From JAUVXJ01 sp034430275 (lineage in GTDB: Bacteria > Chloroflexota > Anaerolineae > UBA7937 > B3-Chlor), in assembly GCA_034430275.1 (NCBI GenBank), contig DAOUEW010000348.1, forward strand, positions 1 through 7,184: 7,184 nucleotides of DNA. Direction: 5' to 3'. Made by a program: the position numbers and the translations under genes. The notes beneath the pieces are model-generated. The model ran no database searches, was not told the origin of the DNA, and saw only the letters and a program-made list of their open reading frames with translations. Positions 1 through 6,337 of this stretch are shown here, piece after piece (position 1 is the first letter of the stretch; every line of letters starts with the position of its first letter).

Positions 1-428
1 TTGAGCGCGTTCGTGATGCCCAGCATCCATAGCAGCGTGACGACCAGGTTGAGCGCCGGGTGCGGGAGGAAAGCTACCTGGACTCCCGAGACTATCACGA
101 TCACGGCTGCCACCGTCTGCCCCGAGAGTTTGAGCAGCGGACGTACCCCCCACCGATCGTCCCACACACCCAGGAAGGAGACGATGGTCGCCCCCACGAG
201 GATGCTGATGGCCTGAGAGACCACCCACCTCCCGCCGAACAGGAGCAGGGCAACGATGAAGCCAACGTAGATAGCGATGCCACCCATCAATGGCACCGGT
301 GTCAAATGGACCCTCCGTGCATCAGGTTCGTCAACCAGGCCCAGCCGGTCAGCCAGACGGCGGACGACGGGCGTGGCGCCGAGGACCAGGATGAGCGCGC
401 TGACGAAGATGAGCAGTACGCTGATCAC
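1..428 (-). CDS. WecA/TagO-type undecaprenyl-phosphate sugar-1-phosphate transferase, N-terminal part
   Basis: Partial gene: 142 codons are visible and the frame runs open off the left edge. The family (PF00953, which also holds MraY) moves a sugar 1-phosphate, usually GlcNAc-1-P, from its UDP form onto undecaprenyl phosphate at the inner membrane face, the first step of lipid-linked glycan synthesis. Visible marks are an N-terminal membrane helix (about residues 2-18), the family segment LVDEPDARRVH (31-41) followed by PLMGGIAIY (46-54), further hydrophobic segments, and the Asp pair D90-D91 in GVWDDRWG. The last residues, GITNAL, should lead into the conserved N-x-x-N-x-x-D-G motif just outside the window. 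The start is GTG at 428-426; its GTGA overlaps the stop of the preceding ligase/TPR gene and an AGAGGA Shine-Dalgarno lies 9 bases upstream, which points to coupled translation. The family is clear; the sugar substrate, and hence the choice between WecA and TagO, is not. Confidence 0.9.
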   Translation of the reverse strand, partial: MISVLLIFVSALILVLGATPVVRRLADRLGLVDEPDARRVHLTPVPLMGGIAIYVGFIVALLLFGGRWVVSQAISILVGATIVSFLGVWDDRWGVRPLLKLSGQTVAAVIVIVSGVQVAFLPHPALNLVVTLLWMLGITNAL

Positions 429-3400
429 TGAATCACTTCCTCTAGCTGAGCGATGAAGCTATCCCAGGAGGACTTTTCGTCCTCACCTGCCAGCTCCCTG
501 GCGATCAAGGCTTCCTCGAGGGAATCCTCCAGACGCCCCATGTCCCTGTAGATGATCGCCAGATTGCGATGAGCCTGATACTGGTTCGGAGAGAGACTTA
601 TGGCCTTCTGGCAGTGCTCCGCAGCTTGTTCCAGCTCCCCTTCCTGACCCAGAAAGGCGCAGAGCTGGAGGTGTGGCTTCACCTGTCTGGGCTGGATCTC
701 CAGCGCCTTGGTGTAGGCCTGAGCTGCCGCGTCCGTGTCTCCGGACAGCGCAGCTGCATCCCCCAAGAGCACGTAAGTCTCGGCGTACTCCGCGTCCAGT
801 TCCAGAGATCGCTGGTACTTCTCGATGGCCTCTTCGTACTCCCCGACTATGAAATAGACCAGACCCCATTCGTTGAAGAGCTGTGCATTGTGAGGGCTCA
901 GGGTGGTGGCGTCCTGGTAGTACCTGACCGCCTCCTCCCATCTCTCCTGTATCTCTTCTGGTGCCCCACTGTACTCCGCCCAAATCCGATACATGCGACC
1001 CAGATTCGCCGAGTGGTCGGTGTTCAGCAGGTTCAGGTCCTTAGCCCTGGTCAGCACCTGGTAGCCAGAGCGGAAAAGGCTGTCCCTGTCCAGGGACGCC
1101 ACCTCTTGAACCGACAAATGCAGGAAGTCATCGATGCCCTGCGGCTCGAAGGAGATTCGCCCTTCGTCGCTCTCGATGGACTTGATCTTCTCCAGAATGC
1201 CCCGCGCCAGGAAGAGATAGTACCAGTCCTGTTCGGGGGCCAGGCGGATGCTCTCCTCATAGAGGGCCACGCTAGCATCCCATTGCTGGGCGTCGTCCCA
1301 GTTTAGACCTTGCTTGTAGTGGGTGTCGGCCCTGACTATGTTCGCGTTGACCGTGACTATCAGCACAGAGGCGACGATCACCAGCAGGGGCAGCGCCACC
1401 ATGCTGGGCCAGTGGCCCAGTGACGACGACGGCCCGCTCCTCCCTGCCAGGCTGAACCCCAGCAGGAAAATGACGGCGAACACAGCGCCATAGTAGACCA
1501 GGATAGTGTTCGACAGCAGGCGCGAGTAGTCCAGCAGGTCGGCCACCGAGCCAATCACGGGTTCATAGTTTACTATCGAATAGTGCACGCTGGTGTAGAC
1601 AAAAAAGATGACCAGGCTCAGCAAGACGTAGGTCAGAAGGGGAACGGCGATGCCGGCACCAACGTCTTCCTGGCTTCCTCTTCGCCCTTCAAACATAATG
1701 ATGGCACCGCCAGCGAGCCACGTCAGCGCTAGCAGCCAGGGAACAGCAAACCCGCCAGCGGAAACGTCGAAGCCGCCGGTGACGTGATCGTAGCCTAGAG
1801 TGGCCATCACCAGACCCATCAAGATACCCAGCACCACGAAGTTGCCGGAGGCTTTCCACAGCGGCCGCAGGCGCGTCGACCACTCTCCCGGGCGTTCGGG
1901 TCTCCTGCGCCGGCGACCCCTTCGGGAGCTTCGCGAACCCGCAGCCTGTTCAGACGTCGGCTCCGCGACCGGCGCCTGGCGGTCTGGCACCCACATGGAG
2001 AGACCCGTGACCACCAGTAGCGCACAGTACACCCAGAAGTAGGTTCGCGTCGCTGCAATGGCGATGCCAAAGTGAATCTCGATGAAGTGGGCCACGATGG
2101 CGGAGAACAGCGCGATGAGCAGTATCTCGTCTCTGGCTGAGATCTCAGGTGCCTCTCGCTTGGACGATAGCACGAGCGCGTGGATGACCAGGTAGACCAG
2201 GAACCCGAAGGTGATGCCTACCGCCAGTGCGACACCAGAGAACCGCCAGCTCCCGTCCAGCAGCCGCGCGCCGACCGCGAAGACGAGCCCTCCCAGGATC
2301 CACAGGATAACGTAGACGGCGCGCTGCGTTCGATCCGCGGCGAAGCCCAACCACTTGAGACCATAGTAGAACAGACTACCGAAGAGAATCATGTACGAGA
2401 CGAAACCCGCCCACCCTGTCATAGCCAGAGCGTCGAAGGTCTCGTTGTGGGCGCGGTCTGGAGAGGCGTTACGAGCCTCGTAGTGGGCCAGATCCGGGGG
2501 GTAGAACCTGTTGTAGGCCACAAACATCGATTCTGGCCCATAGCCCACGAGCCAACGTATCGCATTCAGCCCATCCAGGCCGTCAGGGGGCAGTCCAATC
2601 GGCTCGTGAGGACTGATCAGATCGATGACCCCTTCCCAGATCAGGACCCTCACCTTCCCGGTGCCGGTCTCCGTCTCGAAGATCTGTCCCAGACGGCCGA
2701 CGTAGGGAACCTGTCGCAGTGAGGCTAGAGGGCTATCCGGAATGTTGAGCATAGCGAGGAACAGTATCCCGGAGAGCGCTGCGGCCGCCGCCCCCGCCCA
2801 GAGCCACGTGATGCGCCTCCTCACAGCAAGAATGAAGACGAAGACGAACAGACCCACCACCAGGCCTATCCAGGGACCCCGGCTATTGGTGAAGAAGATG
2901 CAGATCAACTGGATGACGAGGACGAAGCCGTATAGCACCCCTAGCAGATGGGGTCCTACGGCCTCCTCGCGGAAGGTGAACCAGAAGGAGACGACGAAGA
3001 GGAGCATCAACGCAGCCAGAGCTACAAATTCCGCTCCCAGCCCTCCGGTGACGACCACGTAGTTTAATCGGAAGATCAGAAGGAGGAAGTACGAGAGCGA
3101 GAGAGACTGTGCCGCAAAGAGCAGCACCAGGGTTGCCATCCGCGCCGCCTTCGGCAGCCAGACCTTCCCGGCCAGCCAAACGTGGCACACCACAATCGCT
3201 GCGGAGGCTACGATGCCGCCAGCCACGAGTGTGTAGAAGGTGAGTCCCCCCGCCACGCGTTCGACGTCGGAGAGGAAGAAGAGCTGATACCCGAAGATGT
3301 ACGCCAGACACAGAGCCTGAAGGACCAGCAGGAAAGCGTATGAGACACTGCCGCCGAGTCGACGTCCTCCGTCAGTCCCTGTTTCCAGAGATGGATCCTC

Positions 3401-4048
3401 TGCCTCGAACGGCTGCAAGTTGAGGATGAAGCGGCCCATGGTGATGGGCACGACCATGATCAGGTAGGCAGCTACGAAGATGGCGTTGCCCATGTTTGAC
3501 GCGACCCGGGCAATCACGTCGCCGGCCCACGGCAGAGGGTCAAGCTGGAAATGCTGAATGATGCCGTACAAGGCTATAGGGAAGCTGGTGATGACGATCA
3601 TCGTCAGCAGACGCTCCAGTTGCTTGCGGGAGCGCAGCGTGACCAACATCAGCAAGAAGACTACCACGTAGGAGAACAGGGTGTAGGTACCCTGCAACCG
3701 CTGGTAGGAACCCAAGAAGCTGATTCTGGGAACCACGGATGTGATCGTGGTGAGAACGTACACTCCCACCAGGAGCAGAGTAGGGAGAACCAGAGGCAGA
3801 CGAAAGAAGGAGGACACGCCGCCTTGGCCCTCCACAGGTGTAGTCCTGCCCCTGTCGATCAACTCCTCCATGACCTTGACCAACCAGGCGGCGATCATGA
3901 GTAGAGCAATGGAGCGGAGAAGGCTGACTTTGTCGGGCTCGAACACCCTGCTGCTGTAGACGTTGAAGAAGAGAGGGACGACGACGACCGCTGCCAGCCA
4001 GCCAGCCTCGATGATCCCGTCACATAGAATGGATAGCTTGGTCCGCAT
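425..4048 (-). CDS. Giant Wzy/WaaL-family (O-antigen ligase-like) membrane protein with C-terminal TPR domain
   Basis: 1207 residues, about three times a usual ligase or polymerase of this family. The Wzy_C/WaaL-type core (PF04932) is seen as FFTNSRGPWIGL (385-396, with R390 in the usual SRG turn), then a hydrophilic, probably extracytoplasmic loop (about 436-537) holding GYGPES (502-507) and AHNETFDALAMTGWAG (533-548). H534 matches the position of the loop histidine needed in WaaL. I count roughly 22 hydrophobic segments between residues 13 and 903. About nine lie after the core, split by a polar Arg-rich stretch at 697-728. Residues 907-1190 carry TPR repeats, clearest from 1036 onward (for example GEYEEAIEKYQRSLELD). 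The family polymerises or transfers polyprenyl-linked glycans outside the membrane; polymerase, ligase and protein O-glycosylase cannot be told apart here. ATG start with AGGG six bases upstream. It lies 82 bases after an epimerase gene and overlaps the WecA-like gene by 4 bases, so it is probably co-transcribed with both. Confidence 0.87.
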   Translation of the reverse strand: MRTKLSILCDGIIEAGWLAAVVVVPLFFNVYSSRVFEPDKVSLLRSIALLMIAAWLVKVMEELIDRGRTTPVEGQGGVSSFFRLPLVLPTLLLVGVYVLTTITSVVPRISFLGSYQRLQGTYTLFSYVVVFLLMLVTLRSRKQLERLLTMIVITSFPIALYGIIQHFQLDPLPWAGDVIARVASNMGNAIFVAAYLIMVVPITMGRFILNLQPFEAEDPSLETGTDGGRRLGGSVSYAFLLVLQALCLAYIFGYQLFFLSDVERVAGGLTFYTLVAGGIVASAAIVVCHVWLAGKVWLPKAARMATLVLLFAAQSLSLSYFLLLIFRLNYVVVTGGLGAEFVALAALMLLFVVSFWFTFREEAVGPHLLGVLYGFVLVIQLICIFFTNSRGPWIGLVVGLFVFVFILAVRRRITWLWAGAAAAALSGILFLAMLNIPDSPLASLRQVPYVGRLGQIFETETGTGKVRVLIWEGVIDLISPHEPIGLPPDGLDGLNAIRWLVGYGPESMFVAYNRFYPPDLAHYEARNASPDRAHNETFDALAMTGWAGFVSYMILFGSLFYYGLKWLGFAADRTQRAVYVILWILGGLVFAVGARLLDGSWRFSGVALAVGITFGFLVYLVIHALVLSSKREAPEISARDEILLIALFSAIVAHFIEIHFGIAIAATRTYFWVYCALLVVTGLSMWVPDRQAPVAEPTSEQAAGSRSSRRGRRRRRPERPGEWSTRLRPLWKASGNFVVLGILMGLVMATLGYDHVTGGFDVSAGGFAVPWLLALTWLAGGAIIMFEGRRGSQEDVGAGIAVPLLTYVLLSLVIFFVYTSVHYSIVNYEPVIGSVADLLDYSRLLSNTILVYYGAVFAVIFLLGFSLAGRSGPSSSLGHWPSMVALPLLVIVASVLIVTVNANIVRADTHYKQGLNWDDAQQWDASVALYEESIRLAPEQDWYYLFLARGILEKIKSIESDEGRISFEPQGIDDFLHLSVQEVASLDRDSLFRSGYQVLTRAKDLNLLNTDHSANLGRMYRIWAEYSGAPEEIQERWEEAVRYYQDATTLSPHNAQLFNEWGLVYFIVGEYEEAIEKYQRSLELDAEYAETYVLLGDAAALSGDTDAAAQAYTKALEIQPRQVKPHLQLCAFLGQEGELEQAAEHCQKAISLSPNQYQAHRNLAIIYRDMGRLEDSLEEALIARELAGEDEKSSWDSFIAQLEEVIQ
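438..443 (-). promoter_or_regulatory. Shine-Dalgarno site for the WecA-like gene
   Basis: AGAGGA on the minus strand, 9 bases before the GTG at 428-426, inside the last codons of the ligase/TPR gene. It supports the GTG start, which has no competing in-frame ATG nearby. Confidence 0.6.
479..1330 (-). other. TPR domain of the ligase-like protein
   Basis: Residues 907-1190 of the large protein. One TPR-like helix pair sits directly after the last membrane helix (907-940, ending SIRLAPEQ). A less regular stretch follows (about 941-1020), then successive 34-residue units at about 1023-1056, 1057-1090, 1091-1124, 1125-1158 and 1159-1190. The units show the usual G-x-x-x-x-A and A-x-x-x-P/D spacing, such as GEYEEAIEKYQRSLELD and GDTDAAAQAYTKALEIQP. 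TPRs bind proteins or peptides, so this is probably a docking surface for a partner or acceptor; the partner is unknown. Confidence 0.85.
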
Positions 4049-4068
4049 CGGTCGCCCTACCTTGATGA

Positions 4069-4127
4069 GGAGCCCGTTTCCTGGACACGGCCCATGGCCC
4101 TGTCCCTCCAGACCGAAACCCAGCTCC
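4069..4127 (-). other. Imperfect stem-loop filling the spacer between epimerase and ligase genes
   Basis: Read on the minus strand, the core at 4105-4083 is a 10-base stem (GGACAGGGCC pairing with GGCCGTGTCC, one G-G mismatch) around a 3-base ATG loop. Two outer helices can stack below it: GTTTC (4119-4115) with GAAAC (4080-4076), and GGAGC (4127-4123) with GCTCC (4073-4069). The structure starts three bases after the epimerase stop and ends just before the AAGG/AGGG ribosome-binding region of the next gene. No T-run follows (the next bases are TCATCAAGG), so it is not a standard intrinsic terminator. An RNA stability, processing or translation-control element is possible. The pairing was found by eye, with no folding energy computed. 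Confidence 0.55.
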
Positions 4128-4130
4128 CCA

Positions 4131-5078
4131 TCACTTGCCCACCTCAGACTTGGACGGCACTATCCCCTCGTAGTGCCTCAACATGAGGCGAAGACCCTCG
4201 TCAATGCTGACCCTGGTCTCGAATCCGAGCACTTCCTTGGCCAGCTTGGTGTCGGCCACCAGGCGCGATACCCCTCCACTCTGAGTGGCGTTGTGCAGCG
4301 AGATCACCCGTCTGCCCAGAAGAGCCTCTATCTTCTTGATCAACTCGTTGATGCTCACTTCTTGCCCGGTGCCGATATTGAAGATCAGACTATTGACCCT
4401 GTCCGCCAGACCTGCCGTCGTAAGCGCGGTGACGACGTCACTGATGTGGATGAAGTCTCTGGTCTGCTTGCCGCTGCCGAAGATGGTCGGCGTGCTCCCC
4501 GTCAGGGCCTGCCCGACGAAATGGGGGATCACCGGAGGGTGCGACGGGGGGACAGCCTGGCCTGGACCATAGGCATTGAAGATGCGAAGCATAACCGTCT
4601 CTATGTCATAGAGGGTGCCGAGAGCGGAGACGTAGTATTCGGAAGCTATCTTGGACACGGCGTAGGGGTTGGGTGGTCGCACGAGCGCCGTCTCCCTGAC
4701 CGGTTGGTCCTCCTGCTCCCCGTAGACCGTTCCGGAAGAGGCCAGCACGACCCGGCGTACCCCCGCATCTCGCGCTGCGGTCATCAGGCTCACCGTGCCC
4801 CCTACGTTGACCTCGTTGTACTCCACGGGGTACAGTATCGACTCCGACACCGACACTCGCGCCGCCAGGTGGAAGACGACCTCCACGCCCCTCAACAGAG
4901 TCCATAGCCTGGGAATGTCGCGCACGTCGCCTCGAGTGAAGGCTACGGCGTTCTCCAGGACCGCCGGGTCTCCCGCACTGAGGTCATCGATCACCCGCAC
5001 GCGATGTCCAAGGCTGACCAGATGATTAGCGAGGGCCGAACCTATGAACCCTGCGCCGCCCGTAACCAGGATCTTCAT
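4131..5078 (-). CDS. Extended SDR, UDP-sugar 4-epimerase-like (NAD-dependent epimerase/dehydratase)
   Basis: 315 residues, a normal length for the family. The Rossmann motif TGGAGFIG is at 6-13 and the acidic pair D31-D32 after the second strand favours NAD over NADP. GDVRD (50-54) and HLAA (70-73) follow. The catalytic set is SSGTVYG (114-120) with Tyr139 and Lys143 in YAVSK; RIFNAYGPGQ (165-174) and RDFIHISDVV (207-216) shape the sugar-nucleotide pocket. The active-site loop has G-T where dehydratases and UDP-glucuronate decarboxylases carry an acidic residue, so 4-epimerisation of a UDP-hexose or UDP-pentose is most likely; the exact sugar cannot be read. Cytosolic. The ATG overlaps the stop of the upstream SDR gene as ATGA, so the two are probably translated together. 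The 82-base spacer after it contains a stem-loop. Confidence 0.88.
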   Translation of the reverse strand: MKILVTGGAGFIGSALANHLVSLGHRVRVIDDLSAGDPAVLENAVAFTRGDVRDIPRLWTLLRGVEVVFHLAARVSVSESILYPVEYNEVNVGGTVSLMTAARDAGVRRVVLASSGTVYGEQEDQPVRETALVRPPNPYAVSKIASEYYVSALGTLYDIETVMLRIFNAYGPGQAVPPSHPPVIPHFVGQALTGSTPTIFGSGKQTRDFIHISDVVTALTTAGLADRVNSLIFNIGTGQEVSINELIKKIEALLGRRVISLHNATQSGGVSRLVADTKLAKEVLGFETRVSIDEGLRLMLRHYEGIVPSKSEVGK

Positions 5079-6043
5079 GCCTTGTTCCCGAACCAGTCTA
5101 TGGTCCGCTGCAAGCCCTCAGTTAGGGCTACGTGGGCCTTGAAGCCCAGGATTCTCTCCGCCTTCTCCACGGCCGGAACCCGCCGCCTGGTGTCCTCGAA
5201 CAGCTCACCGTAGTCCACCTCGTATGGCACGCAGACGATCTCTGACGACGAACCGGTCAGATCGCGGATGGTTCCCGCAAGCTCTCGAACGCTGGTCTCC
5301 TCACCGCGCGCAATGTTCAGCACCTCTCCGTCCGCACCCTGCACGCTGCCAGCGAGCACCGTGCCCTCCACGGTGTCATCGACGTAGGTGAAGCAGCGGG
5401 TCTGCTCGCCGTCCGCGTGGACGGTGAGCGGCTCACCGGCCAGCGCCTGGCTGATGAATCTCGCCACCACGCTGCCGTACCCTCTCGGATCCAGCCGTGG
5501 CCCGTAGGAGTTGAAGTAGCGGACGATGGTGACCGGGAGTTTCCGCTGGCGGTGGTAGGCGAGAGCCAGATGCTCATCCATGGCCTTGGCCGTGGAGTAG
5601 CACCACCTGGCGACGCCCGTCGAGCCCAGGAGCCTGTCGTCACCCTCAGCCAAGGGACAGGCGGCGCTCTTCCCATACACCTCCGACGAGGAGGCCAGCA
5701 CCACTTTGCGCCCTCTCCTGGACGCCTCCTCGAGCACAGTGCCGGTCCCCCACACGTTGGTTTTCATGGCCTGTAGGGGATCGTTCAGCACATGCGTGAC
5801 ACCCACGATGGCCGCCAGGTGATAGACTACTTCGCACTCATCCACCATCTGCTTCATCAGGTGGGAGTCGAGGATGTCCCCTTCGAGAAAGCGAAAACGC
5901 GGGTTGTGGAGGTTGTGCTCGATGTTGGCGACCTTGCCCAGGGAGAGGTTGTCCAAGACCACAACATCGTGTCCGCCAGCAAGCAGCCTATCGGCCAGAT
6001 GCGAGCCTATGTAACCCGCTCCTCCAGTAACCAGAACTCGCAT
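5075..6043 (-). CDS. Extended SDR, UDP-glucuronate decarboxylase-like nucleotide-sugar enzyme
   Basis: 322 residues. It has the NAD-binding TGGAGYIG (6-13), the acidic D31 of VVLDNLS, EGDILD (54-59), HLAA (75-78), SSSEVYG (118-124), Tyr149 and Lys153 in CYSTAK, RYFNSYGPR (175-183) and TRCFTYVDD (215-223). E121 in the SSSEVYG loop, the RWCYSTAK context and the C-terminal RRRVPAVEKAERILGF (286-301) resemble UDP-glucuronate decarboxylases (UDP-xylose synthases), which oxidise at C4, decarboxylate and reduce again. However, the usual P-D-I after the Arg cluster is P-A-V here, so a related dehydratase or epimerase is not excluded. The start is firm: an in-frame TGA lies three codons before the ATG, although the Shine-Dalgarno is weak (G-run 10 bases upstream). 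First gene after the 6179-6207 promoter; overlaps the next SDR gene by ATGA. Confidence 0.85.
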   Translation of the reverse strand: MRVLVTGGAGYIGSHLADRLLAGGHDVVVLDNLSLGKVANIEHNLHNPRFRFLEGDILDSHLMKQMVDECEVVYHLAAIVGVTHVLNDPLQAMKTNVWGTGTVLEEASRRGRKVVLASSSEVYGKSAACPLAEGDDRLLGSTGVARWCYSTAKAMDEHLALAYHRQRKLPVTIVRYFNSYGPRLDPRGYGSVVARFISQALAGEPLTVHADGEQTRCFTYVDDTVEGTVLAGSVQGADGEVLNIARGEETSVRELAGTIRDLTGSSSEIVCVPYEVDYGELFEDTRRRVPAVEKAERILGFKAHVALTEGLQRTIDWFGNKA

Positions 6044-6172
6044 CGTCTCTCAGCCCCCGGCTCCATCGAAAGGGTCGCCTACTGACCGTCGCATGTCGTC
6101 GTCCACTCATTGATCGTGGCGAATCCGTCCTGCAACCCCCGCCTCTTCCCCCCTCCGGCTGCCACGAGGCCA
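6044..6172 (-). other. Putative 5' leader of the SDR/ligase/WecA-like operon
   Basis: About 129 nt would be transcribed between the start inferred from the promoter (near 6172) and the ATG at 6043. On the transcript strand it holds a purine-rich tract (6156-6136), a 7-base inverted repeat (TCGTGGC at 6167-6161, GCCACGA at 6120-6114), and a small hairpin with 4-base arms, AGCC and GGCT, around a GGG loop (6062-6052), 8 bases before the start codon. I recognise no known riboswitch or leader family. The transcription start is inferred. Confidence 0.35.
6136..6156 (-). other. G-rich tract in the leader, possible RNA G-quadruplex
   Basis: Twenty-one bases on the minus strand with G-runs of 2, 6, 2 and 5 separated by short A/C-containing linkers. 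Only a two-tetrad quadruplex is easily drawn. It may equally act as a decoy Shine-Dalgarno-like sequence or have no role. Confidence 0.3.
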
Positions 6173-6178
6173 TCCTGA

Positions 6179-6207
6179 ATCATAGTCCAGTTCCCATTAC
6201 TTATCAA
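6179..6207 (-). promoter_or_regulatory. Sigma70-type promoter driving the SDR/ligase/WecA-like genes
   Basis: On the minus strand, TTGATA (6207-6202) is followed after exactly 17 bases by TATGAT (6184-6179). Each hexamer has one mismatch to consensus, and the spacing is optimal. The site lies in the only sizeable gap of the window, oriented toward the SDR gene at 6043, in a locally AT-richer patch of a GC-rich region. The predicted transcription start is near 6172. It would separate the GT4 gene from the four genes after it, although readthrough from the GT4 gene could still occur because no terminator is visible. Confidence 0.55.
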
Positions 6208-6337
6208 CCTTGCGTGCCACGGCGATACGATGTAGCGTGCGCGCACGGCTCTGGACAGACGTGTCGTGGCAACTGGGGAGCCCCACGCCCGAGGATCAAT
6301 GATTGGAGCGAGGATCTGTGGTGGCGAACTGAGAGCC

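Noticed and set aside
569..1306. Plus-strand open frame of 245 codons opposite the TPR domain
   Set aside because: It mirrors the TPR-coding strand with no recognisable domain; a shadow of the large gene.
4083..4105. Core hairpin read as a rho-independent terminator
   Set aside because: No T-run follows on the minus strand; the next bases are AGGAAACGGGC, and the downstream gene has no obvious promoter of its own.
3963..4907. Long plus-strand open frame (314 codons) across the ligase start, the spacer and the epimerase
   Set aside because: It is antisense to two well-supported genes, shows no family motifs and has low-complexity Arg/His/Pro composition, as expected of an opposite-strand frame in GC-rich coding DNA.
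6296..6320. Repeated GATCCTCG and the small palindrome CAATCATTG after the GT4 stop, considered as a terminator or operator
   Set aside because: The repeats are short and direct rather than inverted, and the palindrome has only 4-base arms with no T-run; a chance origin is likely.
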